DNA of 64,000 nt, from contig VXBP01001090.1 in the NCBI GenBank assembly GCA_013400115.1, forward strand, positions 3,165 to 67,164, in the 5' to 3' direction. The notes under the pieces are model-generated. The model saw only the letters and a program-made list of their open reading frames with translations. It did no database searches and had not been told where the DNA came from. Every line of letters starts with the position of its first letter. Within the stretch, counting starts at the first letter, position 1. A program made the translations under genes and the position numbers. This DNA comes from Rhinopomastus cyanomelas (lineage: Eukaryota > Chordata > Aves > Bucerotiformes > Rhinopomastidae). This document shows positions 1-10,868 of the stretch, piece by piece.

Positions 1-217
1 ACACAAGGGGGAACTTCTTTACTGTGAGGGTCACGGAGCACTGGAACAGGCTCCCCAGGGAGGTCATGGAGTCTCCTTCTCTGAGGACTTTCAAGGCCCC
101 TCTGAATGCGTTCCTCTGTGATCTGTGTTAGATAGTTTTGTCCTGCTCCGGCAGGGGGGTTGGACTCGATGATCTCTTTGGGTGCCTTCCAACCCCTAAC
201 ATCCTATGATCCTGTGA
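1..217 (+). mobile_element. CR1 LINE 3' end, group A (cut by window edge)
   Basis: It matches the group-A ORF2 end and 3'UTR, ending 'ccaacccctaacatcc' and 'tatgatcctgtga'. Confidence 0.93.
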
Positions 218-352
218 CCTCCAGGGATGGGGACTCCACCATCTTCCTGGACAGCCTGTTCCAGTGTCCAATCACTCTCTCAGCAAACAACTACTTCTGA
301 AGATCCAATATAAACCTCCCCGATGCAACTTGAGGCCATTTCATCTCATCCT
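218..352 (-). mobile_element. CR1 internal fragment, group C
   Basis: It starts 'cctccagggatgg' and runs to 'catttcatctcatcc'. The 3' tail is missing. It abuts the 3' end of the preceding plus-strand CR1 and ends about 22 bp from a RAPGEF2 splice donor. Confidence 0.88.
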
Positions 353-374
353 TTACTACAGTCCGACACCATAC

Positions 375-533
375 CTGGCAGTCATCCACTTTCGTTCTCA
401 TCACTCCTTTCATATATTCCTTTTCCATGGTAGGGGAAACACCAAAGCTGTTCCCCATGCAGAGTATCTCTGTTCTTCCATCCACGTATGTCACCTCCAC
501 GGAGCCGTTCAAAATGACTGACCAGGAATCCAG
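375..533 (-). CDS. RAPGEF2: RAPGEF2 exon, second cNMP-binding-like domain
   Basis: This exon is 159 nt (53 codons), phase 0 on both sides, from LDSWSVILNGSVEVTY to YMKGVMRTKVDDCQ. It carries the ILNGSVEV strand and the CMGNSFG turn of the cNMP-binding fold. The acceptor is gcttcctttgtag and the donor gtatggtg. Compared with the remembered mammalian sequence, VDGRTE replaces PDGKAE and MEKEY replaces MDKEY; these are ordinary substitutions. The next exon (expected to start FVCIAQQDY) lies beyond the left edge. A CR1 fragment begins only about 22 bp past its donor. Confidence 0.97.
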
Positions 534-1182
534 CTACAAAGGAAGCATTGCAGGACATATGAACTAATCACTCAACACTATATAGACACAACACTTACAA
601 ATTTTTTCTCCAAATGACTATTCAGAACATTTATAAGCTGGTTTAGATTGAACGTGAAAATATTTCCAGTTCAAACTGGGATGTTCAGAGAATCACAGGG
701 TTGGAGGGGACCTCCAAATGGCCATCTAGTCCAACCACCCTACAACAAGTGGGGCTATCATTCACCAGACCAGACTGACCAGAGCCCCATCCAGACTGAC
801 CACGGGGCCTCTACCACCTCTCTGGGCAGCCTGTTCCAGGGATCCCCCACCCTCATATGTCTTTAATCTTAAAGAGTTTATTGTAAGACTGCACAACAGA
901 AAAAACATCTCAATGCTTTAACATTGATTTAACCCCCCCAAATCAGCTGCAGAGGGCAAGAATCACATTGTACAGCACGAAGAGTATTTTTGTATGGTTT
1001 TATTATATAAAAAATGTTGGGTTGGAGCTTAGGCAACAGATTTCAGACTAATCCAGACCAAACCCGGACTTAATTTACCTGCTCAATGTTAGGTTTTTTC
1101 TTTTAAGAAACAAGAGGACCTTAACCCTGTGGAACCTGCAATGTTTGGGTGTAACAGCAGACTCACAAGCAACTTCACTGAC
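534..1182 (-). other. RAPGEF2 intron, 0.65 kb
   Basis: It holds one group-E CR1 fragment (688-865). The remaining roughly 470 bp shows nothing recognisable. Confidence 0.9.
688..865 (-). mobile_element. CR1 3' end, group E
   Basis: 'gagaatcacagggttgga' start and the 'gggcagcctgttccagg' block; 5'-truncated. Confidence 0.92.
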
Positions 1183-1319
1183 CTCTTCCCCATCGTTTAG
1201 TACAATAGTTCCAGCTCTCTCCACAACTGCAAACACCATGACAGCACAGAGCTCTCTCCTCACTGACATTGTCATGTTGGCAAACGCAGGCAACTGATGC
1301 ATGAATTCCAGTAGTTGTT
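1183..1319 (-). CDS. RAPGEF2: RAPGEF2 exon, start of second cNMP-binding-like domain
   Basis: This exon is 137 nt; the first two bases complete the split Glu codon and it leaves in phase 0. It encodes QLLEFMHQLPAFANMTMSV and then RRELCAVMVFAVVERAGTIV, ending NDGEE. This is the N-terminal half of the second cyclic-nucleotide-binding-like domain, which in this family does not bind cAMP in the classical way and is considered regulatory (family knowledge). The acceptor is tttttctccttcag and the donor gtcagtgaag. No stop or frameshift is present. Confidence 0.97.
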
Positions 1320-1566
1320 CTGAAGGAGAAAAAGCCCACTGAGTCGTGCATGTCAAAACAAGAAAGCACAGTAAAGACAGTTCTTCTGCAAGACGCCCCA
1401 GGCTACTCCAGCTAAAAGGCTGCACAATCATTTCAGTATCCTAATAAATCATGGACAGTGGCCTCTTGTAATCCCTGGGTATTCTGTAGATGCAGACTGG
1501 CCAGTCATATCGTCAATAGAAGCTCCGCAAAGGGAAAGTCAGCATAATGGAAGAATTGTAATGTAC

Positions 1567-1778
1567 AGAACCATAGAATCACAGGGTTGGGCACCAAGTC
1601 CCCTCTGCAACAAGCAGGGCCATCAGTCATCAGACCAGGTTGCCCAGAGCCCCATCCAGCCTGACCTTGAATGGCTCCAGGGATGGGGCCTCCACCCTGT
1701 CTGTGGGCAGCTTGTTCCAGGGATCCCGCACCCTCAGATTCAACAACTTTTTCCTGATGTAACCCAGAACTCTGATCG
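1567..1778 (-). mobile_element. CR1 3' end, group E
   Basis: 'accatagaatcacaggg' tail, then the 'caacaagcagggccatca' block. About 20 bp is missing after the tail. Confidence 0.92.
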
Positions 1779-2289
1779 CAATCAACATCTGTAACACTCC
1801 AGCCAGGGCAGTAACTCCCTTCAGACTATGGCAGACCTACACACAACACAGCAAGGCACTGAGAAGGGAAATTTCACACAACTGATCAAGTTTGTTGGTA
1901 AATTCAGCCCTTCCTAGGCCAGGGTGAAAATAAATTGTACTTGATCATCCCCTTGCAGATTCATAATGTTCCTCAGGATGGAGCAGGCAGGAATTTTATC
2001 TGACATTCTGTACTCAACAGGAAACTTCTCCTGTATTTTTCCTTTCTGCATTTTTCATACTCACAGGACTCAGTTCTTCTCAGTTATAAAGGATTAAATA
2101 TCCTAAATGCTACATAATTGGGCATTCAGTCTGGTCTACAAATCCTATTGAAGTTGTCAGTAAGATCCCACATTCTTCCTCAATTTTTATTTGTTTAGAA
2201 TCACTGAATAACTGAAGCTGAACAGGAGACCTCGGGGGGTGAAGCTGGACAGGAACTTAGGAGGTGAGGCTGGACAGGATCTCAGGGGT

Positions 2290-2650
2290 TTAACCCGCCA
2301 GCTCAAGTGGGGCCACCTACAATCAAGCAGGGCTCAGGACTGTGTCCAAACGGCTTCTGACTATCTCCAAGGCAGGAGACCTCTTCATCATCTCTCTGGG
2401 CAGTCTGGGCAGTGCTCAGATTAAGAATTGTTTCCTGGTGCTCAGATGGAGCCTCCTGTGTCTCAGTTTGCACCAGTCCTCTCACTAGACACCAGTGAGA
2501 AGAGCCTGGCTCTGTCTCCTTAACACTTTTGCTCCAGGTGTTTGTACACACTGTCGAGTTCCCCTCTGAGCCTTCTCTTCTTCAGTCCAAACAGTCTCAG
2601 TTCTCTCAGATCTTCCTCATGTTAAGAGATGCTCCAGTCTCTTCATCATC
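2290..2650 (-). mobile_element. Old, strongly diverged CR1 fragment
   Basis: The core 'tctctgggcagtctgggcag' and later 'ccttctcttcttcagtcc' follow CR1 order but with many changes. No intact tail. Confidence 0.65.
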
Positions 2651-3211
2651 TGATAATTACCTCAATCATAATTTAATCTTAATTAATAAAAACATTAAAA
2701 CTCATCCTGTGAAACAGATTAGATTGGAAACGGTAAGAATGAGAATCCTAGTTCTGCTTTGCTTTCGGTGTGTTCACCTGTACAGTTAACCCAGCAGAGT
2801 GCTTTGATGAGATGCCCAGCGATGTAAAGGTGTTGATGGCTCCAGTGTCTATGCTTGGTTAGAACCAGACATGACATCACGACATCCAATTTTAAAATGC
2901 AATATGATCAGCATCCAGCATTGATCCAGATACTGAGTTTGCTGAGGTTCTCTTTACCTGCTTCCCAGCATGAAATTACATTTGCTTCTTAAGCCAAATA
3001 GGATATCAGTTAAAAGCTGAAGGTAAAGATCAGAAAGACCAGTAACTAATAGTTTGTACCCATACCTGTTCTTGTCTTCTTCAGCTATACTCATTCACTG
3101 GCTGAATTTAGGGCATTTATGAATCACCTTACACAATAAAAACTCAAATTAGCAACCTCAAAAGTCAACCCCAAAACCTCAAGCTCACAAAGTAATTTCT
3201 TTTCATATAAT

Positions 3212-3340
3212 GGGTTAAGTTGGAAGGGAGCTCAGATCACCCAGTTCCAAGCCCCCAGCGATAGGCAGTGACACCTCCCAGTAGACCAGGTTGCTCAGAG
3301 TCCCATCCAACCTGGCCTTGAATGTTTTCAGCAAGGAGAG
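3212..3340 (-). mobile_element. CR1 3' end, group H
   Basis: 'gttggaagggagctcagatc', then 'ggcagtgacacctccc' and 'cccatccaacctggcc'. Confidence 0.85.
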
Positions 3341-3423
3341 CAAGTGAAAGAGAACAAATTTGGTTGAAGTTGTTGGTTAAGGACAGCGAGTTGGACAGTG
3401 TTTCACTGCACTGCAGTACTTAC

Positions 3424-3601
3424 CAATGTCATCATCTGTCCTGTCTATGGGGTCCTTCTCCAGGCAGTCTCTAACAATATCCCTGCTCATCAAAGGATCT
3501 GATGCTCTTTCAATGTCTTCTTCATCATCATCATCCTCCGAATCAACTGCTGTCTCTGGCAACCCACTGAGATCCATATCACCAGCCTCGCTTTCTGTAG
3601 C
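3424..3601 (-). CDS. RAPGEF2: RAPGEF2 exon, acidic region (ATESEAGDMDLSG...)
   Basis: This exon is 178 nt: 59 codons plus one base, so it leaves in phase 1 (G of a Glu codon). It begins ATESEAGDMDLSGLPETAVD, passes through a strongly acidic run (SEDDDDEEDIE) and ends KDPIDRTDDDI. The acceptor is tacttaaatttag and the donor gtaagtac. The acidic run and the DLSGLPETAVDSEDDDDEE wording distinguish RAPGEF2 from RAPGEF6. The acidic codons appear as a short TCATCA-type trinucleotide stretch on the plus strand, which could make the region length-polymorphic. Confidence 0.97.
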
Positions 3602-3799
3602 CTAAATTTAAGTATAAACAATTAAAAGACATCCAAGTGTGTTCTGCACTGCTAGTTCTCCAGTCATAAGTACAGAAACAAATTCCATCACCATCACCTA
3701 ACAGATGATCAAATTCATTCAGTATTTTTTATTTTTCTTATTTTTTTATAAAATAACTAACAATTACCCCAAAGCCAGGGCTTTTAAGCCAGATAATTA

Positions 3800-4206
3800 A
3801 GGGAGTGGAACATCTCCCTGATGAGGAAAGGCTGAGGGAGCTGGGAACAAAGGAGCCTGAGGGGTGACCCCTTGTATGTTGGCAAACGTGGAAAGGGCGG
3901 GTGTCAGGAGGATGGAGCCAGGCTCTGCTTAGGGGCACCCAGTGATAGGACAAGAGGCGATGGGTGTGAGCTGGAACAGAGGAGGCTCCACATCAATGTG
4001 AGAAGGAACTTCTTGCCAGTGAAGGTGACAGAGCCCTGGAAGGTTTTCCCAGGGCAGTTGTGGAGTCTCCTTCTCTGGAGACCTTTCAACGCTGCCTGGC
4101 CATGTTCCTACGCAATTGGATTTAGGGGATCCTGCTGTGGCAGGGGGAGTGGACTGGATGATCTGTTGAAGTCCCTTCCAGTCCCTAATGTTCTGTGAGT
4201 CTATGA
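3800..4206 (+). mobile_element. CR1 3' end, group A
   Basis: From 'ggaacatctccctgatgagg' to 'cctaatgttctgtgagtc'; 5'-truncated. Confidence 0.95.
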
Positions 4207-4919
4207 TTTTAACACTTGGTTCTCTCACTACACATAAACAGGATTCTCTCAGAAGACCTTGGGGCAATATTAGATCAGATTATTTATTTCAAGGAATTTG
4301 TTGGAATAGTAGCTAATTTAAAAAAAAAAAAAACAAAAACATTTCACACAGTTTCTGTTCCTGCCCCACCTGTACGTTTTCAGATGTTTCTGAATGAAAC
4401 ACAATTTTAAGTAGGTTGGGAAATAAGGACAGCACCAAAACGCTACAGGAATGTTGCTGTCTCCCACCTTGGATGATGTTTTGCCATTACCATTCCACTT
4501 GAACACAGCTATATGTGGCTGTCATTTGCTGATCAGCTGAACAAGAAGGCACAGATGCAGAAAAAAATGTGCAATCACTGCATAACCACCACAGATGGTC
4601 TGCACACAACATCTGCCCAAGTGAACATCATTTAAATTGCATTAAAATGAAGGAAAACACAGCCTGAGGTCAGCAGCACAACACCTAGAGGTAAAGATAC
4701 TGTAATAGTTCAGTTTTAAGACCAAACACTTAAGACATCTCACAAACTTTGGTCTGTCATAGCTGATAAAGCTGCTGCTTCTGAGCCCCTGGTTTATCAC
4801 CATGGCAGCCATCAGCACTCAGCCATGACAACCTTAAAGGAAAGTCAAGCTTCTATTGAGCAACTTTTAAGCTACAGCTTGAGAAATCAAGTGGCACACG
4901 CCTCACAGGGTTCACACCA

Positions 4920-5283
4920 TCAGAGAATCGTTAAGCTGGGAACAGATCTACAAGATCATCGTGGCCAACCATCCACCCTACAACCCCCAACGACTACTCA
5001 TCTCCTCAAACACCCTCTCTGCCTATTTGTTGAACCCCTCTAGGGCCGGTGCCTCCACACGCTCCCTGCGCAGCCTGTTGCAAGGCCTTCCCACTCTTTC
5101 TGGAAGACTTTTTTCCCCGAGATCAAATCTGACCCTCCCCTGCACAATCTGACCCCATTTCCTCTGGTGCTACTGCTAATCCCTAGGGAGAAGAGGCCAA
5201 CTCTTGCCACACTCTACCCTCCCTGCAGGTAGTTGCGGAGAGCAGTGAAGTCTCTCCTCAGTCTCCTGCTGAACTCTATGATA
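4920..5283 (-). mobile_element. CR1 3' end, diverged
   Basis: CR1 order is clear ('gcgcagcctgttgcaagg', 'ggtagttgcggagagcag'), but the 3' end does not fit the main groups. Confidence 0.85.
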
Positions 5284-5764
5284 GAAAAATCAAGCAGAAA
5301 TTACTAGCTATGCAGCAACAACCACGCATTAGCCTCACCTGAATAAATGTGAAGAGATTGAATGTAAGAAAAACATTGGCTGCAGCCTGAAGTACAGAAC
5401 AGTGTCCGAACATCAGCTGCAATGAACATTTTTCTACAGTTAAAAAGACAGTGTGAAAAATCTGATGAAGCTTCAAAGGAATCACGTAGTGACAGTCTCA
5501 TAATATGTCAGATCTCCAACCAGAGTCAGGAAACTTGGCTCTTCACCTCAGGCTTGAATATGTATTTCCCATCTGGTCCCTAAGGAGGGCTGCTCAAACC
5601 TAACCAGTGTATGTAAGTCTAGTACTACAGGAAAACAGAAGTGCTTGTTCCAACTGCTAACAAACTCCTAGACCAAAGTTACCTATGGATTTGAAAAATA
5701 ACACAACCTATTCGTTCAACAAAGTAATCATTCAACAAATTAATGTAACAAATTATTAACCTAA

Positions 5765-6330
5765 CAAATCACAGAATTATTGAGGCTGGAAAAGCCCTGT
5801 GAGCTCATCTAGCCCAGACCAGGACCTAACATCACCTCAGTGGCCACCACCAGGGCACTAAGGGCCACAGCCAGGTTGCCCTTCAACACCTCCAGGAATG
5901 AGGTTTCCACCACTGCCCTGGGCAGTCCAGGCTCTGAGCACCTTTTCTGTGAGGACCGGCTTCCTAACATCCAACCTAACCCTCCCCTCACAGCTTCAGG
6001 CCCTGCCCTCTTGTTCTGACACTGCTTGCCTGGGAGAAGAGCAGTGTCTACTCCTGCTACAACCTCCCTTCAGGGAATTGTAGAGAGGGAGAAGGTCCCC
6101 ACCTTAAGTCTCCTCTTCTCCAGGCTACACACCCCCAGATCCCTCAGCAGACTTCCCTCCAGTCCCCTCTCCAGCCTTGTTGCTCCTCTGGACCCACTCC
6201 AGCCCCTCCATCTCTTACTCAAAGTGAAGGTCTCCAGCACTGTCCCCAGGTCTCAAGGAGAGGCCTCTCCAGTGCCCAGTACAGGAAAGAATGATGTCCC
6301 TAGTCCTGCCGGCCACACTATTGCTGATCT
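5765..6330 (-). mobile_element. CR1 3' end, group D, about 565 bp
   Basis: 'tcacagaattattgaggctg' start and 'actaagggccacagccagg'. It continues into the ORF2 C-terminal coding region to 'ggccacactattgctgat'. Confidence 0.94.
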
Positions 6331-6825
6331 AAGAACAGAGGTGCTTATATAAAACACTACTCATCAGAAACATGAAAGATATAAATTATATCAGCACAGT
6401 GGTGCTACTCAAATCTATTCATGGCCCAGTGCAGCCCTTCAAGTCTATGAAACTAAAAAGGCAGCCAGGCTCAACTGATAAAAAAACCCCAACCTTATTT
6501 TTCCATCACTGTACCTCAAGAGCTAAATAAACCCAACTAAAAATGAAATCAGCACTGTTTATTAGTGAAAATGTTCCGGTTTTAATTCATAAAACTTATG
6601 CTGATAGTGATGAAACCCACCAGGATTGCTGACACTATGGCTCTTATGAGAATGCCATTAGCTTGGAAGAGTTTCTCCTGTCAGTATCCAGGACCCAGCT
6701 GTTTCACAATGACTGATGGGCGTTTGTTTTACATCAGGTTCCAACTCACTGCGCAAGGCTCACCACGTAAAAAAATTGCTGTGACGTTCAATCCATGTAT
6801 TTGTTTGCTAAAGAATTCTCTTCAT

Positions 6826-6973
6826 AGAGTCACAGAATGGTTCAGGTTGGAAAGGAGCTCAGAGATCACCCAGTGCCAAGCCCCTGCCATGGGCAGTGAC
6901 ACCTCTCACCAGACCATATTGCCTAGAGCCCCATCCAACGTGGCCTCGGGCACCTCCAGGGATGGAGATTTCC
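6826..6973 (-). mobile_element. CR1 3' end, group H
   Basis: 'agagtcacagaatggttcag' and 'ccatgggcagtgacacctc'; short. Confidence 0.9.
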
Positions 6974-7220
6974 TATATACAATCATTTATAATAATAATA
7001 TACAATAAATACTCTCTACCATCAGTGCAAATGGCCAAGCAATATCCTAAAACTCTTACAAGTTTAAGATTTGTACCCCTCTCTTTATTCATGTTTATTC
7101 TTTATCTACTACAAAATTCACAGCACAGAGGTGCACAGCTGTCACAGGAGTCAGTCGGAGCACTAGTCCTCCTTAGAGATGAAAATTGGTCCTAATCTAG
7201 ACAGCACCCAACAAGAAGTG

Positions 7221-7309
7221 TTCTACCCTACGGCCAACCATCTACCACAGGCAACAGGACAAGGATCTAAAGCTACTCCTAGGCTACAAACTACAAAACA
7301 GACCACAGA
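7221..7309 (+). repeat. Shared CR1 3'-flank segment, copy 1
   Basis: This roughly 89-bp segment abuts the 3' end of the group-E CR1 at 7302. It resembles 24164-24253 (shared cores include 'actcctaggct' and 'acaggacaagga'). It is not part of the CR1 consensus seen in the other group-E copies. Confidence 0.7.
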
Positions 7310-7892
7310 ATCACAGATTCACCGAATCCCACGGTGGAACAGGACCATCAAAGATCATCAGCACCCCTATGTTGGCAATCAGGGCCATCACTCACCAGAC
7401 CAGACTGCCCAGAGCCTCAGCCAGCCTGACCCTGAATGGCTGCAGGGATGAGGCCTCCACCACCTCTCTTGGCAGCCTGCCTGTTCCAGGGATTCCCCTA
7501 CCCCTTTTTTTTGCTGATGTCTGACCTCAGTCTGCCCTTTTCCAGCTTCCAACCACGACCCCTCTTCCAATCATTCCCTGCCCTTGGTAACAGTCTTCTC
7601 CAGCTTTCTGACAGTCCCTGAAAGGTCACTATAAGGTCCCCCTGGAGCTTTGCCCTCTCCAGGCTGAACAACCCCAACTCTTAGCCTGTCCCCAGAGCAG
7701 AGGGTTCCAGCCTTCTGAAAGTTTTCATGGCCTCCTGTGGACCCAACTCCAACAGCTCCTTGTCCTTCTTGTGTTGGGGGCTCCAGAGCTGGATGCAGGA
7801 CTCCAGATGAGGTCTCACCAGGGCAGCGCAGAGGGACAAAATCGCCTCTCAATCTGCTGGCCACAGTTGTGATGCAGCCCAGGAGGCATTAA
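7302..7892 (-). mobile_element. CR1 3' end, group E, about 590 bp
   Basis: It runs from 'accacagaatcacagattc' to 'tgatgcagcccaggaggc'. Its 3' flank is shared with the CR1 at 24246. Confidence 0.93.
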
Positions 7893-7999
7893 GAGGACCT
7901 GAACTCACAAGAAGAGCTAAAATACTGCCTCCACAGGACTTAGCTGAAGCCGGGTAGTAGGAGGTGAGCAGGACCTAGTTTACCTGACTGTTTCAAACT

Positions 8000-8654
8000 T
8001 CCTTGTGCTGCCCAGAGCCCTGCACTGCAAAGGCTGGCAGATGGATTTAATCTTAAGGTAAAAGCTCTTTATTTTGCACCCAGCTACGCACAGGCAGGCT
8101 GCACAGACTCTCTGGTGTGAGAGAGGAAGGTCTGGACTCCGGAAAACTCGGGAAGGCGGACCCTCTCAACCTTACAAGAAAACAAAATTTGACATCTTGA
8201 CAATTTCCAAGTGACACACAGACATCCTGGGAGGGTCTCAGAAAGGATGTTCCTGGTTTCCTGTAGCACTGGGAGGACCTGGCAGACACCAGAGGGCAGG
8301 CAGGGCCAGCAGGAAGCCATGGGGGTGAGGACAGGATAAGGCAAAGAAAGGCTGGCAAAAGAAAGAGCTAGGCCAACACACTGACATCTTCCCAAAACAG
8401 GGAGGAGGAACAACACACGTTTGCAGGCTTAAATCAACTGGGATCACCATCTGGTAACACATAGGAGAGGTATAAGCAGCATTTCAGGGCGTACAGGAAC
8501 AGGTACAGGCTCCCCTATAGGAAGCAGTAACTAAACCTAACAAGCAAAAGCAAGTCCATGAGAGGCAGCCATGCTTTGCCAAGCCCATAGAGGCAGAAGT
8601 AAACTGTTGTTCTTGGCAAAAAGGAGCCAGCACATAGCCCATTAACATTCAGCA
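8000..8654 (-). mobile_element. Probable solo LTR of an endogenous retrovirus
   Basis: This roughly 650-bp block is unrelated to CR1. On the minus strand it starts TGCTGAATGTTAATGGGC and contains a TTATA-like element near 8470. It carries an AATAAA polyadenylation signal at 8073-8068 followed by a short U5-like segment. That order (TG start, promoter-like motif, AATAAA, short 3' end) fits an LTR. No internal retroviral genes flank it, so it would be a solo LTR. The 3' boundary (7984-8003) and target-site duplication could not be fixed, and no family is assigned. Confidence 0.5.
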
Positions 8655-9170
8655 CCCCCTTCCTCTCCATTCACTCCACGGAGTTGCTCTATGAAGTTAT
8701 TTCCTAAACTAAAATAACATTGAAGGACCCCATTAATTGGCACCTGGAAGACTTTGGAGACCTGAGTGGGGGTAAACCAGAAGGATTTCTTCCTTTTCTT
8801 TTGCTAAGGTCTTTCATGTGGAACGTTGGACAAATTTAGTTACAACATTAATATTTCAAAGGAAATCTTTCGCAGCTCGATGCTGAAAGCACTTGAAGAT
8901 TCAGCTTCATGATTTATTAAAAAAACCCACCCTTAAAAGGCCACAGATGGCTTTTCACTGCAAACAGCTACTCTTAGGCCACAGAAGTAAAACTTACTAG
9001 GATGAAACATCAGATTTCAACAGTAGGGACCAAAATCTTTATATCATTTTAATAAACAAAGTATTTCCTTCATGAATTTCTAAATCACTGCTAAATTCAG
9101 CCATAATGAAGACCTGTTAAGTAGAAGTTAACAACTTCCATTTACAGGAATGATTTTGTTACCGTTTATT

Positions 9171-9690
9171 AGAATCATAGAACCATTCAGGCTGGAAAAG
9201 ACCCTTGGGATCATTGAGTCCAGCCATCAACCCTACTCTGTAAGTTCACCCCTAAACCAAACCCCCCAACACTACATCTAAGTGACTTTTAAGCACATCC
9301 AGGCATGGACGCTCAACCATCACCCTGGGCAGCCCAGCCCAGTGCCTGACCACCCTCTCCGCGAAGAATTTCTTCCTGTTTACCAGTCTAACCCTCCTCT
9401 GGTGGAGCTTGAAGCCCTTTCCCCTACTTCTGTTGCTAAAGAAGAGACCAGCATCAACCTCTCTACGGTGTCCTTTCAGAGAGTTTTAGAGATGGATGAG
9501 GTCTCCCCTCAACCTCCTCTTCCTCCAACTAAACAGCCCCAACTCTCTCCATCTCTCCTCATCAGATTTCTTCTCCGGGCCCCTCCCCAGATTCTTTGTC
9601 TCCCTCTGCACTCGCTCCAGCACCTTGATGTTTCCCTTGGACTGAGGTATCCAAAACTGGACCCAGCACTCAAGCCTCATCTGAACTGTT
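9171..9690 (-). mobile_element. CR1 3' end, group B
   Basis: 'agaatcatagaaccattcag', then 'tcaaccctactctgtaag'; reaches 'ggacccagcactcaagcc'. Confidence 0.94.
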
Positions 9691-9861
9691 TATTCCTATT
9701 GATTTGGAATAAACACTTCAAAGTCTAAGCCATTGAGAAACACTACTCCAAACTCCTTAGAATTAAAAATAATTTCTGTGTATTTGATCCTTGACTTGAC
9801 CCTAGAAAATTTAAATTGCAGGCATTAAATTCTGTCCTGTGGCAGTACTTTAACCTAACTA

Positions 9862-9915
9862 GGTGATCTTTAAGGTCCCTTCCAACCTCAGCCACTCTAG
9901 GATTCTATGATTTTG
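9862..9915 (+). mobile_element. CR1 3' terminus, G-like, very short
   Basis: 'gtgatctttaaggtcccttc' to 'aggattctatgatt'. Confidence 0.8.
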
Positions 9916-10595
9916 ACAGCCCACTTTAATTAGATTTGATTTCTCTGTTTTCTCAGATCACTGAACTGCCACACTTTCCTATAAGGACAACTTCTCTTCT
10001 GATGCTGCAGGAACTGTAAACATCAAGTAAAGGATGCAGACTTCCTCACTGTATTTCCCGACGATATTTAGAGGACGTACACGTACAACCAAGTCCTCTA
10101 GGGACCCTCAGGATCAGTTTCACAGTCAGTCTTTCCAAACTCAAGCTGCTCCAGAAGAAGAGCACAGAGCTTTATGACAGAAAGCTCCCCTAACAAGTAA
10201 ACAACTTAAAAGGCTCCCCAGTTCAAGCTGCTCATCTCTCCCAGAACAGCCAGGAAATAAAGCATTACATCAAGAGGCTGGCACTGGGTCCCTAAAGGGT
10301 GGAGAAACTGGAACATACCCTGTCTGGCCAGCACACACTGCTCACTGTGTGTTTCAACCTACTGAATATGTTCTGGATTTTGAAGCCAGCTGTCACTCTA
10401 TGACACCAACTTATCTAAGTGCTTGAAAATCCAGCATCAAGAAGAAAAATGCCTCACAATTTAAGATCCTAAATCTAGTTACTAATCAGAATTTGGAAAC
10501 ATCATAGCTGCTGTTAGAAAGATGAGGTGAAGTGCTATAGCGAGGAACAGAACCCCCTACATCCCAGCACAGACAGCTGCTGGAGAGGCCACACT

Positions 10596-10868
10596 TAGAA
10601 TCCTAGAATCATCATGGCTAGAAAGGTCCTCCAGAAGTATAAAGTCCAGCCCTCAGCCCAACAGCTCCCTAACCCCCAGACCATGGCCTCAAGTGCTCTA
10701 GCTACCCTGTTTTTAAACACCTCCAGGGATGGAGACTCCACCACCTACCTGGGCAGCCTGTTCCAGTGCCCAGCCACTCTCTGAGCAAAGAACCTCTTCC
10801 TAAGATCCAATCTAAACCTCCCCTGATGCAACTTGAGGCCATTTTTCCCTCATCCTATCAGTCACTAA
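10596..10868 (-). mobile_element. CR1 3' end, group C
   Basis: 'agaatcctagaatcatcatg', 'cagcccaacagctccctaac'. It joins directly to the endonuclease-coding fragment on its right. Confidence 0.93.

Larger units (their letters stand above)
1320..3423 (-). other. RAPGEF2 intron, 2.1 kb
   Basis: It holds CR1 fragments at 1567-1778, about 2290-2650 (old) and 3212-3340. The stretches 1779-2290 and 2651-3211 are AT-rich with no recognisable feature. Confidence 0.9.
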
